Source: Allacma fusca
Taxonomy: Eukaryota > Arthropoda > Collembola > Symphypleona > Sminthuridae
Assembly: GCA_947179485.1 (NCBI GenBank)
Contig: OX359246.1
Span: 10,478,001 to 10,542,000 of the forward strand
Direction: 5' to 3'
DNA length: 64,000 bases
Below the pieces are notes generated by a model. That model was not told the DNA's origin. It did no database searches and was given only the letters and a program-made list of their open reading frames with translations. Made by a program: the position numbers and the translations under genes. Shown here piece by piece: positions 48,796 through 61,030 of this stretch; position 1 is the stretch's first letter; each line of letters begins with the position of its first letter.

Positions 48796-51174
48796 CTAAA
48801 ACGTTTCCACAGGCGTCCCCCAACTGAACTTGCGATCATTAGAGGAGATTGCGTCCAAAATGATCATAACAAAATACCAACTAACTTCCAAAATTAGCTG
48901 AAAAACGGAAATTGCCAATCCCAGGAAAAAAATCCAAAACACTGAGTACAAATGAGACTCAAAAATATTCAAAGGTCTTGGTAAACTCTTCTCGCTCTCA
49001 ACCTTCCTCAATCTGTAAAGACCATTATCCCACCAGCGTTCCCAGAGCCAATAGATCCCGGACTGGAGCAAGACTCTCACCCTATTTGGAATTACGAGGA
49101 ACATGGGTTCGTCCTTATCGGAAACGTACAAGTATTCAGTCCTTCTCAAAATATCATCTTTCGAATCAGCATTAGAATTCCACTTCAAATCCCACCGATC
49201 ATTTCTTCTTGGCAGGTTATTAAACCGACGTAGATAATGTTCCACCTGGTTTTGATCCGTAATGAAAGCTGTCTTATTCTGATTCAAATTCTTAAGCAGG
49301 ACATGCTCTAGGTCCTCTTCATAAAAGAAGACAACTTTGGTAAAGCCCTTGCGAAATGCCGGTAACGGCTTCCGGTCCACCAGTGTTTGCCATTCCCCCC
49401 ACGAGATTTTGTTTTGCGTCTTTAGATCCGAAAGGGCTTCGATGTACTCTTTGACCTGATGGAGTTCCTCCGGGAATCGGCAAAATTCTTCGCGTCTTTT
49501 CCAGCTCGATGTCCCAGCTAATTCGTATTTCTTCTCCATGTGGCAAAGACAAGGATTGGCCAAACGTTTGCCATCAGTATTTAGCAAAACCTTGTCCCAT
49601 GTTCGCATCGAACCTGACTTGAGCTTGTCACAGGAAATGTCTTTTTTGAAGGGGAGGAACAACGTGAAGTTAGCGATTTGCTCCAGTCGTGTCCACTTAG
49701 ATTTAGTTCGTACCAGGGTGGTCAAATCGGACCCAAGAGCGCTCTTGTACCCGTTGGTAATTACAATGATCACTAAAACCCAGAGCCCGAACATTACTTT
49801 TACGACTGCAGACATCCGAATATTCGTCGGGGTTACTGGAACCCCTTTGTGGCATTGCTCAACGCAAATGCCCAACATCCAGATCAACGATTTGAGAAAT
49901 ACACATGCACTAGAATTTTTACAAGAGCTCTCTGAGTTTTCCAGTGACATTATCCCTGATACTAAGACACTAGCCAATATGGACGTCCCAAGGAGAAGGT
50001 ACCACGTGGAGCTGTCTATTGGGTTCGTCAGCGTTGCAAAATCCGAGTTAAGTGCAACCACGGAGTCTGAGGTGATAAAATTAAAGCCTGGTTTCCGGCC
50101 TGTAATGAAACACAGTACCGTTTTATTTACAAATTTTAAGGTAAACAAATTTTGAGCAAAATTGACGTTAAGCATAGCCTTAAAACATGGTGAATTAATA
50201 CTGTTTTTATAAAATTCATTGAGATTCTTTTCGGAATATTTCCATAGCTTACCCAACACAAACGCAGTAAAAGGTTGACCCGACTCTGTTGGATGCCAGA
50301 AAGTGGTGGTGCCGAAGAAGGGCGCGTGTTTCAAATTTCCCGGGGCACTGTTCTCCATGGATAAATTCTGAATGCTCGTGGAATTCCAAGTGGCTGTCAG
50401 AAACTCCGCCACGGACTCCCACTTTGTGTTCTCCAGGTCAAAGAACCATTGCTTTCGCGTATTTTTAAAGCGCTTCTTCTTAAAAGCTAACAAACTGGTT
50501 GAGATATCTCCGGTCTCCCAAACAATGCCTGACCCAATTTCGATCGCAGATTCCTTGGCGGCCATCATGCTCGAAAAGCAACTCGTAGTTCTGTTGTCAC
50601 AACTCACTTCCTGAATGACCTCGTCCCCGGCTTGGCAAATGGTGCATTTGTAGTAGGCCTTTTTAAATTCGGAGTCATTCCCATATAACAAGTAGTAGCG
50701 TTCCGAGTACTGCCAACCTTCGCTTTTGTTACGAATGTTATGCTCATTACTGAGAGGGGTCATAATGATGAATGTCTCAGAGCTGGAGGTCATTTCTTCC
50801 AAATCCTCCTCGAATTCCTGCGAGGATTGGTTCTTGTTTTGGATGAAGCTAAAGGAGCAGCTTTTAGTTTGTCTTCCAACCATCCTAATTTTACTTACTG
50901 TACCATTCCCCTCCTTTTGACGCCCGCTCTTGAGTCTAGTTTGTATAATGAATGGTGTTTGAATAGTAGCGAAATCTATCACGGTCTCCGTCTCATCATT
51001 GAAGAAATTCACAGTACAATTTTCCATTGATTTAACAAGACAGGTAAGATTTAGATTGGGCTTTACAGCAGTTACGTTTAAGCGCATGGAATTGTTTGAC
51101 CCGGTCTGGGAACTAGTCTGAAGAAAAATCCCAAAAGTAAAAATAACGAATAACGAGAGAAGATTTCGAATCAT
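48796..51174 (-). CDS. Divergent ionotropic receptor (IR), intronless, 792 aa
   Basis: Chemosensory ligand-gated cation channel of the iGluR-derived IR family. There is a signal peptide at residues 1-22, then a long extracellular region with many N-glycosylation sequons and cysteines. The first membrane segment is at about 391-410 (TWYLLLGTSILASVLVSGIM), the pore region at about 425-440, and the next membrane segment at about 457-475 followed by NGYKSALGSDLT, the IR version of the iGluR SYTANLAAFLT gate motif. The second ligand-binding lobe spans about 495-735 and the last membrane segment is at 741-772, before a short tail. Topology, motif and single-exon structure fit the divergent (species-expanded) IR class rather than co-receptors IR25a or IR8a. 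I cannot identify the canonical glutamate-binding residues, which are usually lost in this class. A truncated relative lies at 46499. No internal stop or frameshift is seen. Confidence 0.88.
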   Translation of the reverse strand: MIRNLLSLFVIFTFGIFLQTSSQTGSNNSMRLNVTAVKPNLNLTCLVKSMENCTVNFFNDETETVIDFATIQTPFIIQTRLKSGRQKEGNGTVSKIRMVGRQTKSCSFSFIQNKNQSSQEFEEDLEEMTSSSETFIIMTPLSNEHNIRNKSEGWQYSERYYLLYGNDSEFKKAYYKCTICQAGDEVIQEVSCDNRTTSCFSSMMAAKESAIEIGSGIVWETGDISTSLLAFKKKRFKNTRKQWFFDLENTKWESVAEFLTATWNSTSIQNLSMENSAPGNLKHAPFFGTTTFWHPTESGQPFTAFVLGKLWKYSEKNLNEFYKNSINSPCFKAMLNVNFAQNLFTLKFVNKTVLCFITGRKPGFNFITSDSVVALNSDFATLTNPIDSSTWYLLLGTSILASVLVSGIMSLENSESSCKNSSACVFLKSLIWMLGICVEQCHKGVPVTPTNIRMSAVVKVMFGLWVLVIIVITNGYKSALGSDLTTLVRTKSKWTRLEQIANFTLFLPFKKDISCDKLKSGSMRTWDKVLLNTDGKRLANPCLCHMEKKYELAGTSSWKRREEFCRFPEELHQVKEYIEALSDLKTQNKISWGEWQTLVDRKPLPAFRKGFTKVVFFYEEDLEHVLLKNLNQNKTAFITDQNQVEHYLRRFNNLPRRNDRWDLKWNSNADSKDDILRRTEYLYVSDKDEPMFLVIPNRVRVLLQSGIYWLWERWWDNGLYRLRKVESEKSLPRPLNIFESHLYSVFWIFFLGLAISVFQLILEVSWYFVMIILDAISSNDRKFSWGTPVETF

Positions 51175-52583
51175 TTTGTGAATTTAAGGAAAGGCTTTGT
51201 AAGATTATCCCATTGTTACAAATGAGTTAATGCAAAAGCATTTGCGTCGTTTTTAGATCAAATGATATACAGACTGGGTCCAATATGCAGTATGTACGTC
51301 CATTAGTGCTATTACACTTCAACATTCTATTGTTTATTTACGCTCCTCTCAGGCCTTTCTTCAATAAATTCTCATTAAGATCCCTGTTTAGGGATACAAC
51401 TTATGTTAAATAGCTCTTAAAATCGATTTTATAACTTCTATAGTGCTGGAAGTAGTGTGCATAAAATATCTTCCCAGAAAATGTAATCTATTATGGTTTT
51501 AGTTTAATACCCAGGGTCATAAAATACCCTTAAACGAAATGTTTGAAAAATTTGTCAAGATTGTTGAAATTGTTAAAGGAATTTAATGGAATGAAACAAT
51601 TCCTTGAGTTTCAAGGTCTCAAAATCTAGCTTATAGTGTCATATATTTACAAGTGTATAACTGTAAAATTGAATATGAAGAACTCACCTTGTGACCCTAA
51701 TAGTATCAATGTATTGGTTTGTTGTTTTGATGACAACTGTAATGATAACATCTATTACTGCGCCAGTGTTATTGAGAGCAGTATCTTATAGAGGCGGATA
51801 TTTGCCACTATTTAAATCCAGAAAAATTCATTGAGAAGTGATGATCTTCCAGTTACCATGCGCACACAAAAAATAAAAACGGACAATGATAAGGACTGCA
51901 TAAATATATAGCTTATAGGACATGGGTACAAAAATAACCTGGACCACCATAACGGGGTCCTCTAAATTGTGCGCCTTTACCCATACCTGAACCCATAAAA
52001 CAGGTCCAAATTTGTTGAACCTGTACCTGATTTCCAAATTATCGAAATCATGGTACCCAAATACCTGATAGTTACCTGTATCCAGAACGTACCCACGAAT
52101 TGGACCTACATATAGGGACAGGTACCTTGCTGTAGCTGGAACTGAGCCCGGGTTTTCTTTTAAGATTCTTAGAATTTGATGCTACTAATAATCCACACTG
52201 TAAGGAGCTTAAACATGGGTACCAAGTTCCACGATTTATATGGAAAAGCTTGGAAGCTTAATAAATTGTGATCCAAATACAGTAATTGAACATACCTATA
52301 AATATTACTGCTAAAATATTAAGTCCACGATCCATATAACGATTTGAATTAAAGAAGACTCAAGCGAAGAACTGTGAGTTAAGTGGAGAAGTGGTTCATG
52401 AAATATTACAGTCTTGAGCATAGCAAATAGGGTTGTCAAGATGGCTGCTTTCCTAATTATGCGTTTCCATAAAAGTACCCAATTATTTCATGTACAACGG
52501 AATCATGTACATGTATTTCCATCACTCGAACTTGTTCCTGATGCAATCCACTCAAACAGGTATTCTTGGGTAACCGCTCCATA
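51175..52583. other. Intergenic, with ACCTGTACC-rich repeat
   Basis: No coding signal. The first part is the upstream region of the ionotropic receptor. From about 51,930 words such as AACCTGTACCTG, CATACCTGAACCC and AGGTACC recur, the reverse of the words at 42,914-43,137, indicating a degraded dispersed repeat. It resumes beyond the next hAT element (54,528-54,600), so that element inserted into the repeat. Confidence 0.55.
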
Positions 52584-52591
52584 CCCATACC

Positions 52592-54519
52592 CAGTGATGG
52601 GTAACGTTATTGATTAACGTTAATGAATAACGTTATTATCGATAAAACCCTAGTATATAACGGTTAATGAGAAATAAAGTTTAACATATTCCACTTAATT
52701 AATAAAAACTTACGCAAACCAAAAACCCTGGAAAGCAAATAACATAAACCGAATCACAACAACGTTATTATCCGTTATTTAAAATCCTGGTCACTCTTTT
52801 ACAATTTACTGGGCCCTATTTCATAAATAATACAACCCGACAATGACAATTTTACAAGTACAATTGTATTATTGACAATTTACAAGTACAGGCGTTTCAT
52901 AAACAATTCTCAAACCAACCGTAATTACTGGTGCATATTTACAAGTTGTCATTGAGGAGTAATATCCAAGACCCGGGAATTGTCATACAGTATATAAGCC
53001 AATTCAAGTACTCATTGTCAGTTTGATAAACCGTGCTGACGCCCAATCCCATGGTACTATGACCCGTTTCTAAACCATGTCATTACAGTCAAGATCTGTT
53101 GCTCCACCAATTTTAGTCACAATATATTTAAATGTGCATTTGGATATTCTGACTTATTCGATAAAGTAGAATGAATTGTGATTTTCAAAATTGAATCGGG
53201 GTTTAAATTTTCTCCTTGCTCTTTCACGAGGATCATTTTGGTCACTTTCACTACTTGTATCGAGTAAAAAATTCATAGTTAACTGTTTAAAATCTGTCTA
53301 AATCAATATTATTTATTTACAATATATCTCTATATTTATATCCAAGCAATTTTATATACTCTAATTACAATTTGACAGTGGTTTAAGGTACTGTCACTTT
53401 CGAGCGACAATTGTAAGTCACTTGTAATTACGCTGGTATATGAAACGCAATAATTGTAAATCATTTACAATTTCCTGTCATTGTCAGTCGATTTTTCCTG
53501 TCACTGGTCATTGTCACACTACGGTTTATGAAATCATATTTCAGTTGACAATTGACAATTTGTCACTTTTCACCTGTAATTGTCGGATTGTAATGTTTAT
53601 GAAATAGGGCCCTGGTATCTTTTACAATTAGATGTAAGTTTCTCAAATCCAAAAATCGTTTCATGCAATCGTAAAACATTTATACTGATTTGCTTTAGAA
53701 ATTAGCGTTTAATTCATTATGTGCATAATAGCCAAACGTGTTCATAAATAAATACGACATTCCGCTAATTATACCCGTCAAAATACATTTCGGCGACTTG
53801 AGTTTTTTGTTACTGCGGTTACTGCACTACGTGCATGTACACTGCCGACGGATGTGAATCACCTTTTAGGATATCACAACTGTTCAATGCAAGTCATTAT
53901 AACTTTTGCTAAAAAGATAAATCATCTATAATTATGTATTTTTGACAATGATACACGAACATCCCATTGCAAAAAAATAGAAACTGTTCCATATTTCCAT
54001 GTTAGATTTCATTTTACTTTTTTAAAATTCCGTGCGATTTATTTGACATGAAATTTTCAGTTACAAATTATAAACAACAATTACTTCATTTTGATTTTGG
54101 AACAAGTTGCCATTTTACGTTTGATCGAAAATAAGTACAGACCATGTTTACTGGTTACTTACAATTTATTTATTCTGAGACCACCTGCATGAAGTCATAT
54201 TATTATTTGCTGGAAACAATCGTTACGAAGACTTTTCAGGCATTAATAAACTCAATACTAGTGCTAATAATTATAAGTATTAACCATGCTTAATGAACCT
54301 TTAGATGACAGTTCAAAAATTCAGAAAAATTATTTTCTTCAACTGTATTCATTATTACTAATATTAACCGTTATTAACCGATTAATCCTATTGAATCCAA
54401 TTGCTAACCGTTTAAAACCATAACCGAATTTCTTAAAAAACCTACCACGAAAACGGAATTTAGACTCATTAACGTTTGAGTAGTTAACGTAAACCCAAAT
54501 TTTCTTTTATCCATCACTG
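52592..54519. mobile_element. Non-autonomous hAT-type element, host of a nested insertion (1.93 kb)
   Basis: Inverted ends CAGTGATGGGTAA / TTATCCATCACTG are flanked by the 8-base repeat CCCATACC (52584-52591 and 54520-54527). TAACGTTATT and TTAACCGTTA words crowd both ends. Without the nested element (52807-53617) it is about 1.1 kb. No transposase frame. Confidence 0.9.
52807..53617. mobile_element. Nested inverted-repeat element with GGGCCCTATTTCATAAA ends (0.81 kb)
   Basis: GGGCCCTATTTCATAAA at 52811 is mirrored by its exact reverse complement ending at about 53612. The direct repeat TCTTTTACAATT (52795-52806 and 53618-53629) directly flanks TAC...GTA ends. Twelve bases is longer than a hAT duplication, so the superfamily is uncertain. 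ACAATT and TGTCA words recur throughout. It is non-coding and younger than the hAT it sits in. Confidence 0.8.
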
Positions 54520-54611
54520 CCCATACCTGTACTCAAATTGGCTGGTACAAATTGAATGTACCCAGAAAGTACTCCCTGGACTTGTACCCTCAATTGGAGC
54601 AATAGACGTTA

Positions 54612-54690
54612 GAATGCTTGACCACTCAGCTAATTATTCAACTCGTCAATGAAGGCTTCTGCACCATAATATACTCATTTAACATAGTAT
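54612..54690 (+). pseudogene. Gustatory-receptor exon-3 relic
   Basis: ACTCAGCTAATTATTCAACT, then TCAATGAAGGCTTCTGCACC and ATAATATACTCATTTAA, align with the start of exon 3 in both intact receptors (39,156-39,225 and 57,808-57,870), encoding TQLIIQLVNEGFC. The homology stops after about 25 codons, where unrelated sequence follows. No exon 1 or 2 lies nearby. It is a dead fragment. Confidence 0.8.
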
Positions 54691-56829
54691 GGGGTCATTT
54701 GTCATCATTTACCCGTCCCTTTTTTAAGTACCAAAATAGATGGAGAAAATTTCCAAAGGCCCAAGCACGATCTCAGACCAGTCCCTTTAATTACTTACAG
54801 GCCAAACCTGGTCGGAGACCGACATCCGTGTATTTACGGCCCCCACCCGGCCGAAAACCCCTCCAGGTCTGGTTCGGTACAGTCCAATTCAAAAAGCCCG
54901 CTCCTAGGCACCACCTCTAGCCGTGCGTAACAAATCGTTTGCTAAACAAGACACGCCTAAATTTTCGACGATTCTACCGAACCGTTCCTGTTATTTGCTC
55001 ATTTCGTAACTTAATATTATCCGTAGATGTATGTACATGTGTGTGTGTGTGTGTATCATGGAAAACTAACCTTACTTACCTAACAACAACAACTAACCTT
55101 GCTGTACGAAGAGCAATCAATGCGCACAATGTAGGTCAGTGGTTGTGTTAGAGGTTTTCTAAATACAAATAATGTGTGTATTTACTGTAGTAGGAATGTG
55201 ATAAGTATTGGGCTATGCGGTTCAAGGTGTGGTTCTTTTCTGCGCGCAACATGTAATTTTGTTCGGTAAAATGTTCCATAATTTGAGTAACTATACCAGA
55301 TAAAAATCTACTATGGATAAAAGTAATTTTATGTGAAATAACAATAATTATTGTTAATATTGATGCCATGACAGAAACATTAAGTGATGATGAACTTAAC
55401 CTAGACAGTGTTCATAAATAAGATAAATAGTAGTATTTGCATTAACAGTTATCAGTTTGAGTGTTTCTAACAAGTTTCATGTTGCTTCTGTACAATCAAA
55501 CCGTCTTGAGCTTATTGTATCCCTCTCCTCTCTTTACTTCAGCATTACTCTTACAATTTTGAACAACTATTATTTCATGGTACCACTCTGCCCGAGGTTA
55601 CAGCCTTTAAAATTCGAAAGTTGATCAAACAAGTTCTATTGTTCAGGCCGGTGCATAAACGAATCTCGTTATGTGCGCACTCTGTGTAATTGCACTCCGG
55701 ACAAATCAGAACTGCAACGTTTGAATATATATATACGCCCATATCCCCAATGGAAATATGTACGATGTTTTGTACACATTAGGAAAGGAACATTCAAATA
55801 AATAAATAAATCGTCGTAAATATTATTACCGGAAGGGTAAATTCCAAATAACCATTCGTATCCGTCCGATCATAAACAACTCGCTGTAAACATCTCAAAT
55901 ACTGAAGAATACAACAATATTCTAAATATTAATTTGGGGAGATAAATTGAGAAATTTTTCGACTCATAAAATCAATTACTGCTCACACAGTCTCTTGTCA
56001 AAACAAAATGACATAAGACTGCACGAGTCAAATATAATTGCATTAACAGCAGAAGCACCCCTTTTACGAGTGCCCGAAATCGTTTCGACCTGGATATATT
56101 TTTTCGCTACATTTTTGAGGTAGAAAAACTTTAAAAGCTGCGATCAATTTTTCGACGACTGTTCAATTCCTATTAGTAACAAGGAAATTGTTGAAATTAG
56201 GTAGTCAAACAATTTAATGGACTGAAACAATTACTCCAGCTTTAGGGTCCGGGTTATATTTATATAACAGATCCTGACACCTGGATCAATATGCAATGTT
56301 GATTATCTAATAGTCTAAATTACAATAGCACAACTTAACAACAACCAATTTAACCGCTGTTTACCGCTATTAATTGTAATTTAGCATCAAGCTTATCGGT
56401 CATTTATACCCATGTAATGTAATTATTAACTAATTGTAATGCTGCTTGTGCACAATAACCATGGAAAACATCCGTATATTTGACAGTATATGTGGCAGTA
56501 TATTTGTACATACATAGTCAGTAACTCGCAGTCACAGTCCCCGAAAACTGAAGTTACCTTCCAATAAACTTAGATTGTGGTCCGATTTTCTCTTCCCTTA
56601 TCTTTGTTTTGCAATACTGTCAAAACACTCAAATCCAAAAAATTAGCTCAATTTAAAATAATTTACAGACATCATTTCATAAATACAAAGTTACGTAATA
56701 AGGGTTATAAAATAGTTCACAACTGTCAAAACGAAGGAGAGTATTGGCGTGGACAGTGAGTCCAAAATTGAAACAAATTTTAATTTCTGATCTCTTATTA
56801 ATTGACTGCAAACCATTTTTATTGTCAAT
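54691..56829. other. Intergenic, no gene recognised
   Basis: A GC-richer stretch at 54,770-54,920 (repeated GGCC and GGTC words) looks like an old repeat. (GT)n lies at 55038-55054. The rest is AT-rich with short random frames. Confidence 0.5.
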
Positions 56830-58232
56830 ATGTTAAGCCCTGCAGATCTGAAACTTTACCTGATATTGGTTGAGCTGGGATCCAAATTGTACTTAATTCC
56901 TTTTGAAATTTGTTTGAAAGAGGGGAAGCGCGTTGAAATCCGTATTGGAAGTAAAATTCAAAAAGCAATTTTCACAATGTTTTTTCTCTATGGGGCATTC
57001 CGAGTTGCGCTGAGTTTATATTTCTTGATTTTTAAAATCCTTGGCAAACAAGTAGTAACAACTAGTACATATGACTTAGCCCTCCATGCTGCATTCACAG
57101 TTGCCTACTCCTGTAGCATTTTTATCCAACTTCTATCATGTTTTCGAACGGCGGATATCACTGTAAAATTCTTTAACTTGGCTTTCTCGGGGAGCACTTG
57201 GAGTACGAAATCAAAAGGTAAACCCCTGAATCTTGATGAAATTTGGGGGACCAGAAATGTAGTGTCAAATTTCCTACTGCTTGTAACAAGATTTTTATTT
57301 TTGATGAATTGATTATTTATTGCAACTAATTATAACGAACTTCATAGGATCGCATCGGATATTCCAACGAGGCAAAACATACACGATTCGAGAGAAATTT
57401 GTGATGCTGATCTCATATGCGGCTCTGGCGATTTGCCCCACTTTGGAAATCCTCCTTGCAACATTCTGCACAGAAGTTCATATATTTCAGCTGATTCCCA
57501 AATCCTGGCAAAATCCCTTCACGTTTGGGGTCCTCATACTCCAAGAATTCTACCTCCAGTACTTGTACACTGTCACCTTTATGATTTTTATGAAAACTTG
57601 CATATTATTTTTTGGAAATGCACAAGGGACACTGTGGGAAAAAGTAGAATCAATGAGGTGAGTTAGGATTCAGGAAATAGAGTTTGGATTTTTATTTTCA
57701 GGGATTTAATCGAAGTTGCATCGGTTACTTATTTTGATTGTTCTGGTTTAGGGCAAACAAATCTCGAAAACTGGACTTGGAGAAGTACACATCGGAATGT
57801 GTCAGGACTCAGCTCATTATCCAACTCTTTAATGAGGGGTTCTGCAATGTGATCTACTCCTTTAAAGTTTTTATGCTCATCGTCTCCACCACGACAGGTT
57901 ACGTGGGGATCCGAGTAATGTCTGAGAATCATGGTTTAGGGGCTTTCGTCGTGTCTGTGTCCATGTATGATGCTGCCATGTACGCAGCCAGCTTCGGAAA
58001 TGCATTTTCCTTGCAGGAGTACATCAAGATGACAAAGGCCGAGCTGGCCCGGTTGTGTAAACAGAGTCAATTGGACAGGAAGAAAATTTCCTGGTGTAAT
58101 AAAAGAATTACAGCTCTCGCCCCTGTTGGGATAAGAGTTGGGCAATTTGGTGCAATTGAAAGGGAATCCACCCCAGTATTTTTGGATTTTGCTGTGAGAG
58201 GGATCGCCAGCCTGTTAATTAGCGTCAATTAA
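56830..58232 (+). CDS. Gustatory-type 7TM chemoreceptor 2 (three exons)
   Basis: Paralogue of the receptor at 38228. Exons 56830-57217, 57348-57657 and 57752-58232 join with GT-AG introns of 130 and 94 bp in phases 1 and 2 to give 392 residues. Exons 2 and 3 have exactly the same lengths as in receptor 1 (310 and 481 bp); exon 1 is one codon longer. Conserved blocks include the MLSP(A/Y)DLKLYL start, KLYLIPFE(I/L)CLKEG, IFQRGK, FREKFV-type and LIPxSWQNP in exon 2, and ECVxTQxIIQLFNEGFC, CNKRI and RESTPxFLDFAVRGI in exon 3. Seven hydrophobic segments are in the same places. The C-terminal TYQF signature is again not recognisable. It is probably a sensory membrane receptor for contact or soluble chemicals. 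Confidence 0.78.
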
Positions 58233-60389
58233 AATTCAACCCAATCTCGAAATTTTGCCTGGCTATACATACATATTACCAAATGTCCAGCATGGCTAAA
58301 TATGTATCTATATAATTATATATATAGAAAATATATAAGCACCGATTCATTTTTGTAGATTTGTGGCAATCACCCTATCGTAGTTAGTATTGTTTCGACA
58401 GTTGTTCTGCATGTAAATTTCATATTCGTTGTTATAAGTCAATATAAAATAAGTTATATTTCAAATGGGTAATTAGATACAAGTGATTCGGTAAGAAATT
58501 TCACGTGGGTATGACAATTCGAGATTTCAAAACGGTCTTATTTCATATTTATGACAAATTCTTGAGTAGAGACAGAAAATCCATTGATCCGTTGTGAAGA
58601 GGTTTGCAATTTATTTATGCATCTCTAAAATTGCTATGTATATTGTATGTTCTCTATTAATTATTGTAAAAGCAAATATTTCGGATTTTAGTACAAAATT
58701 TCACGGAGTAATCTCAGAATAATCTGTGAATGTGTAAAATAAATGTTATAGTGTTCGTTCGAATGCTTTAATTGTGAAGTAAAAGTATTAAGATTATTTG
58801 ACTTTATTGTTTCAGCGTTGGTGCTTCTGCCGTAGATGTACTTTCCACGTGACAAAGTCTTTTTACAGCCCTAATAAAACAAGGAAAATGTGTAACTTAC
58901 AATTTTATAGCTTCAACATTTTTAGAGAGTACCAGCCACAGATGATTTATTGGTAACTAAACAATGGACAAAAACATTAGTAAGATGGACTTCTCCATTA
59001 AGTGCTTTTGCAAAAAAAAATTTATTGCAAATCATTTACCGGATAGCTTGTAATATGTACGTTCATGTCAATGCAGAGTCAAAGCATATGTATGCATTTT
59101 CATTCAATTTATTTTCAATTAATATATTTGAAATACATGACCTCTTCACCAATGACGTATAAACAAGTTTTTCCCTTCCCTTGAGAATGTACAATAAGCT
59201 CGAAATAACTATACATGTAAATTAGCATTACATGATGCTATGATTGTAACATGTGCAATAATAAAATAAAATTTATAGGCGAAGCAAAAATAAGTGCAAA
59301 TATAATAATTACTCCCCTTCAGATTTATTATTGAGTTAATATCTACATACATGCATACGAACCACGTATATAATTACAGTTTGCTCTCGCTATAAGAGAC
59401 TCCCTTAAAAGAACATTTCCTCGATGGAGACAAAATAATTTTTACATATACTCGTTCTCACCACATTATAACGACATTTTCTTAGGGATACACTTTCTTT
59501 TTATTGTTGGCTTGATCATTGTTAATCTTATTTTAACAGACAAATGACGCAACATTGGATGCATTTTTCACCAAGTGCTCTTAACAAGACAAAAGTGACA
59601 TGAATTAAATTCTAAAATAAAACTACTTCATTACCCCGTAGTTACGTCATGTCGATTGAACATTTCCTGTAGTTTTTGGCCGTCCAGCTAAAAATGCTGA
59701 AAATGCGAACCCCCATTGTATATAATAATGTGGGGATGTGTGACATTATTAATTTTTAGACACTTGGGTAGCTTTCAAAAATGCCCCGCTTTTGGGTATT
59801 TTGGACAATTTCTCGGTTGAAATTCTTTGTGATAGTAAAAAATAAGGGCACAATTGAATCACTGGCTGCTATTCTGATACAGTAAATCCACAGGAGATTG
59901 TTTATTGGTTCAAGATACGTAAATGAAAAAATATGGAATGGTCCTGTCCTTTTCACCAGAATTGACAAAAAAAAGACAGAACCATTCCCAGAACTAGCTC
60001 ACAATCAGTGCATTGACTCATCTTCTGTGGTATCTCAATTCGAAGTCTATACAATTTTTCTGATTTCCAATCCGAAATTTCTAATATACGAACTTCATTC
60101 GCTGTCCTCTGTGATATAATTATAATTTCGCTATATAAAATGTTGCTCCGAAATAAAAAAAAAACGTATTGTTTGTTGTGCAAAATTGTTATGTTAAAAT
60201 TATTTTGACTGTCACAGCGACATGTCCAGCCTTCAACGGCTAGCTTTCAAAGAAGGCTTCATTGAAGACCCCTGATCGATTTTTAAGTCCAGAGAAAGAA
60301 TGTGGAAGTTGGGTTGAACTTTCAAAATGTATCAAAAATGGTAGGCGGCGGGTTATGAGTAGCCTTCGGATGAACTAAAGGATTGCCCT
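58233..60389. other. Intergenic, no gene recognised
   Basis: AT-rich. (AT)n-like stretches lie at 58,305-58,335. At 59,385-59,480 a CTATAAGAGACTCCC / TATAACGACATT pattern faintly recalls pogo/Tigger ends, but I cannot find a matching partner. No exon is supported. Confidence 0.5.
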
Positions 60390-60893
60390 TTGAAGGCTTG
60401 CAGGAAGTCCATCTCATTTGGACATTTCAGTTCTGTCAATACAATTTCACCTTTAAGGGGGTCTGGGTATGTATGTGATCCACATATATGTAGATATTCC
60501 CTGAATAACAAAACAGACAGGGAAAAAGTTATACTTGCACCAATATTATTCCTGACATGTGTAACAGCATTTTCCTTGAACAACTATTTCTACGTAATTA
60601 TGTATAAAATTCTTGCAACCTGCAGTCGAACAATAAATAGCTACTGCGTCCACGCGCTGCATTTTCTCAGTGTGGGAAAACTTGTAATAGAAATGTCCTT
60701 GGTGAGCAAACATAATGATCAAGGTGCGTTGTCAATTAACAGGGAAATTCTCTGCATCCAGAAAAAGTACATCAAGTATCAGTTCATGCAAGTACAGGAA
60801 TCTGGATTTTTAAAAATACATGCATTTATGCACCACTTTGTTTTTTGTTTGAAAATACAGCCAGACCATTTTAACTCACTATCGGCGATGTGA
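60390..60893 (+). CDS. Uncharacterised ORF, 167 codons
   Basis: This is the longest unassigned open frame in the gene-bearing half. It has two moderately hydrophobic stretches (about residues 48-72 and 82-100), then a more polar region with several Lys and a hydrophobic segment near the C-terminus. I recognise no domain. It could be an exon or relic of another membrane receptor in the cluster, or a chance frame in AT-rich DNA. It has no signal peptide and I see no splice partners. It lies 140 bases upstream of the CRAL-TRIO gene on the same strand. Confidence 0.25.
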   Translation: MKACRKSISFGHFSSVNTISPLRGSGYVCDPHICRYSLNNKTDREKVILAPILFLTCVTAFSLNNYFYVIMYKILATCSRTINSYCVHALHFLSVGKLVIEMSLVSKHNDQGALSINREILCIQKKYIKYQFMQVQESGFLKIHAFMHHFVFCLKIQPDHFNSLSAM

Positions 60894-61030
60894 ACGGCTT
60901 GTAAATTATTTCACAAATGATTTGCTATGCACAAAATGAAAATATCTTATTAATGGCAGTCTGTTTCCTCAATTCTATCTCTGGCATCTTCAGTTACATT
61001 TGAATCCTCATTGGTTCATATTGTGCAAAG

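Noticed and set aside
59385..59480. CTATAAGAGACTCCC pattern resembling pogo/Tigger ends
   Set aside because: No matching inverted end and no TA duplication identified.
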